Below are positions 56,580 to 64,000 of a stretch of DNA of 64,000 bases, one piece after another (position 1 is the stretch's first letter; each line of letters opens with the position of its first letter). The translations under genes and the position numbers were made by a program. The stretch spans positions 5,674,501 to 5,738,500 of the forward strand of contig CANUEZ040000020.1 in NCBI GenBank assembly GCA_948099385.1, given 5' to 3'. This DNA is from Fasciola hepatica. Taxonomy: Eukaryota; Platyhelminthes; Trematoda; Plagiorchiida; Fasciolidae. Below the pieces are notes generated by a model. That model was given only the letters and a program-made list of their open reading frames with translations. It did not search any database and was not told the origin of the DNA.

Positions 56580-57750
56580 TTCTATCCAACCATATACTTT
56601 CTACCGAGAATTTTCGGTGTGATTGCTCCTGCGTTTGACCGCAGTAATAACAGGTCGTTAGGAGTGAGAGCCGTTCCACCTTCTGGGTCTAGGACGATCG
56701 GCAACAGAGGTGTGTTGTTCAGCGTGCGTTCTGCTTCTGTTAGTAAAACTATCATGGTCTCGTCATCAAGGTTTTGTTGTGAGGTCAGGGCAGTGGGTAT
56801 TCTCTTAGTCAATCGTATCAGCTTTTCTCAAATGTCACCGCGATAAATGGCATAAGATGGGCTGAAGTGTCATTCTATCCCCTCTGCTATGGTCTTGTTT
56901 TGTATTTCCGGCGTGGTCCGGACGGTTCCACCATTTCTCTAGCTCCTTATGAGCTCCAACGAAGTTCGAGCCATTGTCTGAGTATACGTTCATGGGGACC
57001 CCCCGCCTCGCGATGAACCTTTTAAAGGCCATTCGAAATGAATCGGTGGTCATATTTTGTACTATTCAAGATGGGCTGCTCTGGATTGTGAACATGTTAT
57101 CAGGCAGTCATACCTCTTTTGTGTGTTCCTTTGCTGCCGTAAAAGTAACGGGCCAGAGCAGTCGATGCCACTTTCCACGAGCGGGCACCATCCCGGTTGA
57201 ACTTCCACTGCTGGAAGAGGGTCATCATTTGTTGGCCTGCTACCACCCTCCGGCGACGACAAGTGATGCAGTTGCCTATGACTCGCTTGACCGCCGCTGG
57301 TCCCCTTGTCACCCAAAATCGTCGACGTATATTGTTCAATACGTGATTCAAGCCTGCGTGCCCCTCTTCTTGATGTACATGGTCTATCAGGCATCTTGTT
57401 ACGTAGTGGTCACCAGGGATTATTTTGGGGTGTTTTGTTTCGTAATCTAGGCTTAAATTCGTCAGCCGCCCTCCAACTCCCAGTAGTCCGTTGGGTCGCA
57501 TAAGGTTTATTCTTCGGATGCTGCTGCGTAACAGCCTGCTTCCTTTGGTATTATCGTCTATCCTGGCTAGCTCGCGGGCCTCGAATGGGAAAGCGTCTAG
57601 TTGTAGTGGGCGTAGAACGTCGAGTTCGGCTTGATTCAGCTCGCCCGGTAGTATCTTCCTCATACCTAATATGTTCTGTGATCGTGTGTCTTTAATAGTC
57701 AGTAGGAGTACTTTGTATCTTGTCCACCAGACCACGGCTCTTAACATTTT
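56580..57750 (-). pseudogene. Bel/Pao 2: integrase
   Basis: In order on the minus strand: linker 'LNQAELDVLRPLQLDAFPFE'; 'NGLLGVGGRLTN'; 'KHPKIIPGDHYVTRCLI'; zinc finger 'HVHQEEGHAGLNHVLNNIRR', then 'RFWVTRGPAAVK' and 'CITCRRRR', with all HHCC residues present. The catalytic core, across frames: 'GIDCSGPLLLR' (first Asp), '[20 protein letters not shown]' (second Asp) and 'VLLTEAERTLNNTPL' (Glu). All catalytic residues survive; frameshifts near 57100-57400 and breaks near 56830 separate the parts. Catalyses insertion of element cDNA. Confidence 0.9.
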
Positions 57751-58500
57751 TATCCAGCCGGCGAGGTGGCACAGTTTGCCATTAGGCTTAAGATTCCCGT
57801 GGAGTTTGTAGCCATTATCAGTCTTTTGGACTCCACATCACCATCATCAGGCTTAGGCTTTAGTAGCGTTGGCCACATCTCTTTTGCTGCAGTTATGAAG
57901 TCCGGTCCCATTGTCCACATCCGCAACCTCTCTGATGCTTTCAGGCCCATTGAGCAGAAGTCGGCCGGGTAACTGGCGGATTGTACATAGTGCCGTTGAT
58001 CGGTTTTAGTTGGCTCGTGGATTATAGTGGGTCCTTTGGCCACGAAATTGTTAAAACGAGTGGTATTGCTGTTTATGTAATGAAGTACTGTGGTTGAGTC
58101 CGTCCCAAAGTTTGGTTCCCAGTTTATCCGATCGAAGCATCTCCTAATCATAGTCGAGGCTTTCACGGCCAGTACTGCTGCGGTCAATTTCAGCCTCGGA
58201 ATGGACACCGTTTTCAAAGGAGCCACTCTCGCATTTGCAAATAGTATCTGGCTGTGCCGCCCACCATTTTCGTCTACCTAGCAGCCGTAAGCCACCATCA
58301 AATAGCCTAATTCAGATGCATCATAAAATAAGTGGAGTGAGACATCGTTTGTGCACTTGATCCTGTCAAGCATCTTTGTATTTTGATCTCACCAAGTCGA
58401 TCCAGGCTGTGCAGCCGGTCGCGCCATGGCTTATCGTCGTCATCCTGGAGAGGTTTGTCCCAACCCGTCCCTCTTTGGCACAGCGATTGCGGCAAGCACT
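57750..58500 (-). pseudogene. Bel/Pao 2: RNase H region
   Basis: The frame at 58226-57750 starts 'APLKTVSIPRLKLTAAVLAV' (diagnostic Pao RNase H start), then 'FGTDSTTVLHYINSNTTRFN' (family 'WTDSxxVLxWIxxxxxRFKxFVxNRV') and 'YVQSASYPADFCSMGL' (family 'VxSxxNPADxASRG', decayed). Directly upstream of the integrase, as expected. Confidence 0.85.
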
Positions 58501-59300
58501 TTCACGGTAACAACCAGGGCAAAACGAAACCTAGGGGTTCATGGAGGTTTGCGACTGATGATAGGATTCCTCTGCGTGTGGCTGGTCATTTGGGTAGGTC
58601 CAGAGTGAAGATGGATTCGTCACCTTTGGGCTTCCATTGAAGTCCAAGAGTGCGCTCAGTTTGCGTGGAGAATCCCGAAAGCTCTCCCGTACGCTCAAAT
58701 TTCTCGGACTTCGGGATGAGGTTGAGCACCTCCTGGCTGTTGGAGTCCATTTGGTGAGGTTGAATCCTCCGGCCTTTGAAGTGGCGATCGGTTCGGTCAT
58801 ATATAGTCTAGCAGTATTTGGGTCATCGAGGGAACACAGAAAATCGTCCACGTAGGAACTGTTCACAGTGCTTAACAACAGAGTTCTGATGCTGCCGAAA
58901 GGCTTGAGATTTTCCCGGAGGGCTAAGTCAGCATAGAAGGGGGATGATATCTTCCCAAAGAGATGAATGGTCAGCCTGCACTCGTCCAATGTATGAATAA
59001 TGTCGCTCCCAGGCCACCAGAGAAGACGAAACGCGTCCCTATCTTCAACAGGCATCTTCACTTGTAGAAGCATTTTACGTATGTCCGAAGAGAAGGCCAC
59101 TTTTCCTGGCCGAAAACGACATAAAACCTCAACTAGTGGTGTCTTCCAGTCTGTGCCCTGTAGTATATGGTCGTTGAGTCACAAACCCTAACATTCAGTG
59201 GCACAGTCGAAAACTACCCTGAACTTCCCCGGTTTCTTTGGGTTCACGGTTGGGTAGTGAGTTGGGTACCGCAACAAATTTGCACCGGTTACCTCTGGGT
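58500..59300 (-). pseudogene. Bel/Pao 2: reverse transcriptase
   Basis: Starts near 59270 with 'NPKKPGKFRVVFDCA' (family 'KPGKxRVVFDxSA'), hits a TAG at 59187-59189, then 'LNDHILQGTDW'-like residues. The long frame 59100-58531 gives 'AFSSDIRKMLLQVKM' (motif A), 'DRDAFRLLWW', 'LFGKISSPFYADLALRE' (family 'FGxxSSPxxAxxALR') and 'VNSSYVDDFLCSL' (YVDD intact), then 'GGFNLTKWTP'. The frame ends in shifted sequence. Catalytic residues are intact apart from the TAG. Confidence 0.9.
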
Positions 59301-59403
59301 CCACTCTTTCTGTATACCACAAGTCTACTTTATGTTGCATGGCTCGCGTGTATTCTATCCTTTATGGTGGTTCTCAAATTAGCCTGGTTTTGAGGAAGCA
59401 TTA

Positions 59404-59922
59404 TTATTTTAGAGCCATTTCTCGGCTGTTTGGCATAGGTTTCATGTCGGGTTTCCACGGAACAAGAACCTCGAAACGATCTGTTACATACTCAGCGTTC
59501 TCGGCTACTATTTTCAAAGCCAACATGTCATCTCGCGAACTGGTCTCTCTCTCAATGGCCAGATCGGAAAACTTGGCGTTATACAGCTGTTGAAATGCTC
59601 GTTCAATGTTTGTCGTTTCCTCGGAAGTGTAGTTGATTTGGATTTGTTTGCCGCATCTTCCATCTGTACTGCAATATAAAGTCCAGCCAAATATAGTGCG
59701 TACTGCATAGGGTACTTTGCGGCTGTCCATTATTTGATCCAGGACCCAATGCGCTTCCGGTACATCACAACCAATCAGCAGATCAGTTTTATCGTTCTGC
59801 CACCCCTCGATCGTAAGCATTTTGAGATGCGGCCAATGAGTCAGAACCGACTGAGCAGTTCTCATTGGCAGATCCTTTATGGTGAATGCTTCTGGGGTTT
59901 CTGCTCTATCGTTGTTGACCAA
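59404..59922 (-). pseudogene. Bel/Pao 2: protease-RT linker region
   Basis: A 172-residue frame with 'DLLIGCDVPEAHWVLDQ' and 'PYAVRTIFGWTLYCS', both typical of the Pao segment between protease and RT (family 'LLIGxDVPEAxxxLE...PYAxRTxLGWTL'). It ends with a region leading to RT. No stops inside. Confidence 0.85.
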
Positions 59923-59929
59923 CGAAACG

Positions 59930-60205
59930 AGTTTTAGGTGCAGTTTCAGGTCGATTGGATGACCTGGGTGCCACTCACTGTGCTCACCGCTAATGAAGAT
60001 TGATTTTCTCCGATCCCATATCTCTCTGCTAACTCCTTCCTTGCTAGAGTGGTATCCGGGTCACTATCTACGAGGGACAACGTTCCTGTAACCCCAACTG
60101 GGGTTTCTACGTCAGCTGCTATTACTCCCACGCAGGTGGACCTTTTAGTGGAGCGAGACAATGAGCAGACCAAATTTGGCTTTGTGGTTTCTTTGGCATT
60201 CAAAA
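59930..60205 (-). pseudogene. Bel/Pao 2: aspartic protease remnant
   Basis: An 85-residue frame. 'GTLSLVDSDPDTTLARKELA' stands where the family has 'xALLDxGSxxTLI'. The catalytic Asp is retained but the Gly is changed to Asp, so activity is doubtful. Lies between gag knuckles and the linker region, as expected. Confidence 0.7.
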
Positions 60206-60215
60206 TCTGCCATTG

Positions 60216-60539
60216 TTATAGTAGATAATGGTGCTTCCCGCGGCATCCATCCTGATTACAAGTGGGTTTCGTTCGGCACACCGCTGCTCGATGTGAGTCG
60301 TTGAGACAGACGAAGCTCGCGCCCAGTCTCTTAGCCATTTCCCATCTTTCGTCGACGCCGACGCTGGGGAAGCGAGAGCATTTCGCTAGGAGATGAGGCG
60401 CCCCACAACCATTACACACCGGCCAGCTTTCACCTTCTTGAGATAAAGCGTGTGTATTTGCCCATGGTTGGCTTCTACTTGGCTCCCTGGTCCAGGTTTG
60501 AGTCGTAGTAATCCTAGGTAACTTGCTCATCTCGTGCAC
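60216..60539 (-). pseudogene. Bel/Pao 2: gag zinc knuckles
   Basis: A 107-residue frame with two Cys/His motifs: 'CNGCGAPHLLAKCSRF' (family 'CxFCxxxHxxxxCxxF') and 'CRTKPTCNQDGCRGKHHYLL' (family 'CxxxxCxxxGCxxKHHxLLH'), with the gag helix 'GVDERWEMAKRLG' between them. Both are intact. Nucleic-acid binding part of the capsid protein. Confidence 0.9.
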
Positions 60540-61488
60540 AAGTTGACCGTAACGACTGTTTGCTTTTCGAGCATGACGGTCTATAAACTGCGTTGTGTCT
60601 CCAAACGTGGTTTCTAGCCAAATCTACTGATCCCTTCGGCTTCCTCGGCCCATCTACTATGTTGTTCCGTGGGTGAACTGCGCACTATTGTCTCCAGTGT
60701 GTGCAGTGCGGTAGGATCCGATCGATCATTCAGGTGATCCAGTGCGATGCTGCAGTTCTGCATTTTTATCACCAGGCTGACTAGAGATCCTCACTCGCCT
60801 TTGGAACATTTTGCCTCTGATGGTAAACCGTGGATCAAATTCCGGGCGACTTTAAATGGTTGCCCAAATAGGTCCTTTAGGATTTCACGTGCCCTAGCGT
60901 AACCTTCTTCGGGATCCAGCACCGAGCACTAATCGATTGCTTCCCTGGCTCTTCTACGACAGTAAAGCAGTTAATACAGGAATTTCTGTCCTAGATCGGA
61001 TACTCTTCTTTCCACAAAGTTCTCGTATTGTTTAACGAACTCAAAGTACAGTTCTGCGGTCCCGTCGAACGGAGATAATTCCACTCCTGGTAAGTCAGTA
61101 GCTTGGGTAACACTGGTTCAAGTCGACTTTAATCGTTCCATGAAAGGGATTACCTGAATGGCCGTATGTTCCGTAGTCTCCAAAGTCACCTCTCTCTCCC
61201 ATCTTCGGAGATAATCTTTCCTGGCAGATTCAGCTTCTTCCCTAGCCTGCCTAAGCTGGGCTTCTAGTTCAACCACTCTCAGTCGATAGATAACATCACA
61301 TTCAAATTCCATATCACTAGATGAAGTATATGAAATTGCACTGACAGGACTAGTAGACCTAAGGAATCAGTATCACCCAAAAATACCTCAGGGACATGCC
61401 AGTTTACTTCCTGTCCAGCTTCGGTTTGCCCTTGTGCTCTTCTTGGCGTTTCTGATTGATTTCCTCCTGGAGATTCCAAGTTGAGCAC
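60540..61488 (-). pseudogene. Bel/Pao 2: gag N-terminal and DUF1759 region
   Basis: From 61312 a charged coiled coil 'VVELEAQLRQAREEAESARK' (about residues 13-32 of that frame) ends at 61118. Then, after a stop and in other frames, come 'LSPFDGTAELYFEF', 'VKQYENFVERRVSDLGQKFL' and 'DPEEGYARAREILKDLFG', which are diagnostic of the DUF1759 gag domain. Several stops break it. Confidence 0.8.
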
Positions 61489-61871
61489 TGTAACGGTTAT
61501 TCCCAATGTGAGTAACTAGTAGCCAATTCGAACGAATCCCATAACCAGAACAAGATTGATTCGTAGTTCCAGCGGTACTGGATCAACAAGTTATACGCAT
61601 GCAAATATGTACAAACCTCAAGTGTACGGCCACAACGTCTAACAACGAGGACCAGAGTTTAACAAGGGCCAATGTCAGGTACCACCGTCACGGCAGTCCA
61701 AGTTCGAATCAAAATTATGCCACTTCACGCGAGAAAAATGCAAGCAAATGTTGAAGTGTAATGATTGATGCATGTTGCACTTGTTCCAGGGTCAATACAA
61801 TGAAGAGCACAGTCTCAACAATACAAGTATATGGCAACGGCTGGGGAGGACTTTTACACGTTTACTTTACA
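61489..61871 (-). mobile_element. Bel/Pao element 2: 5' LTR
   Basis: 383-base partner of 55171-55553, from TGTAACGG to TTTACA on the plus strand. The outermost 31 bases (61841-61871), which are the U3 start, hold most of the mismatches. Confidence 0.9.
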
Positions 61872-64000
61872 CAGCCTATGTTGCTACGGACTAGGCTCCA
61901 TTCAGCCTCTCTGGCAGAGGCGAAGCTGGAGAAATGGTTCACCACCAAAGGAATTCTCTCATCAGAACTGCATTTTCATTAAAGCTGACCCAGGCTTTGT
62001 GGCAAAATGGTCCCATATTTTTGTAGCAATGACAGTCTTAGTCTTGTGAGACGGCACAGATGAACATAAACGCCTAGATTTGATTTCATAAGATTGATGA
62101 GGCCAGCTCCACCACAGCTAATGGATCAGTTATAGCTATAAAAAAACGCCAAACTCGGAGGCCCCAAAGGCGAGTGGTGTAGGTGCACTAGAGCCTCCAT
62201 CGAGTCCAATATCAAGTAAAAACTTCGTTGATTATTGTAAAACTGGTCCGCCCCCACATAATTACACCACTGTATTTGAGGGGCCGGGCTGAACTAACAC
62301 CAATGGTGAGAGTTTGCGCTAAGCCACCTGAAGCTCCGCCTTCTGGCTGCCCAGCGCAAAGCCTGTGACATTCGTTACTGTGATCATGCAGCACGATCGC
62401 ATCTCGGACATGGAGCCGGGTATCCAGGACATGGATACCTAGAAAACGGACCGTACAGAGGGCGCATGTGGAGTGTGAGCAGTGTACCATCAGAAAATTC
62501 TGGATCATATGCTTCGAAGACGCCATTCTTGACCCCTTCCCTCAGAGAGCTTTGGCTTTCATATAACTGGCGGGAAGGAGAACTTGCCTCCTGTGAGTAA
62601 CCCACAGACTTCCGAACTGTCCAGAGACTACAAAGGCCACACCATTGCAACTAAGCATGCAGAAGCGCCTAACCGCCATCTCACATTTAAGGTTTGATAT
62701 GAACTTGCCCGACATTTGCTTCAGCCGTTCGCCATACTCTGAAAGGTTTGGATCTACTCCCTAAGCCTCCTTCAACACGGTGAGTAAAACAGACTGGTAT
62801 GAGCATACCAGGCAGCCCATCCGAAGTCGAGGGGCTGACATTCCCTCAGCACCAACCGGGGTCCCCTGTGAAACAAATAGTCGACCGAATGGTAGTGTCT
62901 GCACCCAAGAGGCTTGGGGGCTACGTGGCTTTTGTCTTGCGGCTAGCTCGCATAACGGTGCCCTCACGAAGTGAGCGGACCATCCGCTGGGATTTTGCCA
63001 GGGCTAAACTCTTGGCCAAGATAAAATTCTCGGCCACATCTCCGAGGCCCCAAGATTTATAGCGCGCTAGAAAGGGCTCTAAAGCAATGTAAAGATGGTC
63101 CTAGCTGAAGCATTTCATGGATCCCAGTCTTAATACGGATAAGCGCATTTAAATCCAGGCTGAAACTACGGAGTTGGATGCTCAAAAACCTGAAACTAGG
63201 GAGTTCCTTGAAGTCGCCAGCATCACCAAAAAGCACTCAAGATCATCCTTACTACCTCAGTTTGAAAGGCCTTTGTTACACACCGCGGAAGCAAGGCACC
63301 ATGGACCATCAGAGGGAGCACCTCAAAGGTTTTCAGGTGGATCTCGGGAACCTCTACAAAGAGCTGGCTCGTGTAACTCACGCTAAGCCTGGAATTTGAG
63401 ACTTGCGTGACGGGAATTAGCAGAGAAGCCGTCAGTTCGCTGGCTACGTGTTACTCTCCGGTATTAGCCGTCGACCAACCGGGGACACTGGGCACCAGCG
63501 GTCCGGTAACTGTGGGGGAATCCTCTCGGAGGAGGAATAGTTCAAACAGCCTCTCAATCGTGCAGGCTCGGCGAAGGCTGGGCACAATAAAAGCACAAAA
63601 GTCTTCAAGTATCAACGAGGTTTTGCCTGTTATTTTTCGACTGTGCACCCAGCGGCTAGCCAGTCAGCTGTGTGAGCCATTCAACTACTCAGTAGAGCTG
63701 GCCGAGTGACCAAGAAATGAAAAACCAGCAAAGTCTCTCTAACCTGCAAATTCTGGCTATCAACACCAGCCCGAAAACTACTTCCAATTAGCATTCTCCT
63801 AGGTAGTCTGGAAGGTTTTGGAAAGCCTAGTTAACAGCCTCCCCTTCGATTTCAGTGAAGACGGCCACACGCTCAAATCACAGCATGGTTTTCGGAGGCG
63901 TGCATCCCGCCAATAAATCCCATCGGAGTCGTGGGGTAGTGCGCTAGGGCCATCGACATATGAGTTCAAATGGATGTAATCTTCTAGACTCCTCGAGGAC
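61872..64000. other. No recognisable gene
   Basis: Frames of 65-105 codons occur on both strands (for example 62212-62526 minus, 62799-63062 plus, 63178-63399 plus, 63407-63709 plus). The frame at 63178 ends with a charged 'DHQREHLKGFQVDLGNLYKE', which could be a short coiled coil, but I recognise no family and no splice structure. A 16-base near-repeat (CTGAAACTACGGAGTT / CTGAAACTAGGGAGTT) lies at 63161-63206. Confidence 0.45.

Larger units (their letters stand above)
55171..61871 (-). mobile_element. Bel/Pao LTR retrotransposon 2, structurally complete
   Basis: 6701 bases on the minus strand: LTR, gag (coiled coil, DUF1759, zinc knuckles), protease, RT, RNase H, integrase, DUF5641-type tail, LTR. 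The order is canonical for Bel/Pao. Frames of 150-215 codons alternate with stops and shifts, so it cannot make a full polyprotein now. The LTRs are only slightly diverged in their main part, so insertion is younger than relic 1. Confidence 0.9.

Overview
The window is eukaryotic and reads as a repeat-rich piece of a flatworm (platyhelminth) genome. The evidence is the combination of relics on both strands: a CR1-like non-LTR retrotransposon, a Ty3/gypsy element of the CsRn1-like type, two Bel/Pao elements and a Penelope-like element (PLE) with a GIY-YIG endonuclease. One possible 61-bp intron also fits flatworms. I cannot tell tapeworm from fluke from sequence alone. There are no bacterial operons, no CRISPR array, and I recognised no tRNA or rRNA gene.

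Layout. A near-identical inverted repeat dominates the first 25 kb: a left arm at about 1620-6618 and a right arm at about 19368-24366, paired base for base (left + right = 25986) with very few differences over 5 kb. Each arm holds a non-LTR reverse transcriptase (RT) fragment, a long strand-biased non-coding stretch, a truncated Bel/Pao LTR and a CR1-like endonuclease fragment. Similarity continues past both arm edges at much lower identity, which suggests a recently homogenised pair of older inverted copies. The 12.7-kb spacer holds broken CR1 pieces and a long, interrupted Bel/Pao relic on the minus strand (gag at 19.2 kb to integrase at 11.1 kb).

From 25.6 to 30.6 kb lies the best CR1-like non-LTR element: ORF1 with one stop, then endonuclease, RT and C-terminal parts broken by stops and frameshifts. 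From 30.6 to 40.7 kb I find no recognisable family. This stretch holds two low-confidence host exon candidates; the better one is at 36607-36901.

From 40.7 to 50.1 kb come a non-LTR RT relic (minus), a decayed Ty3/gypsy element (42.3-46.2 kb) bracketed by a pair of about 195-bp direct repeats, and a PLE (47.7-50.1 kb) with inverted termini. From 50.1 to 55.2 kb there is a diverged Bel/Pao LTR, sequence related to the arms, and strand-biased filler. From 55171 to 61871 lies a structurally complete Bel/Pao element on the minus strand with two 383-bp LTRs and gag, protease, RT, RNase H and integrase in canonical order, but with interrupted frames. The last 2.1 kb is unassigned.

The elements are mostly dead copies. 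They do not form a working pathway together; what links them is nesting, shared LTR sequence and apparent sequence exchange between inverted copies.
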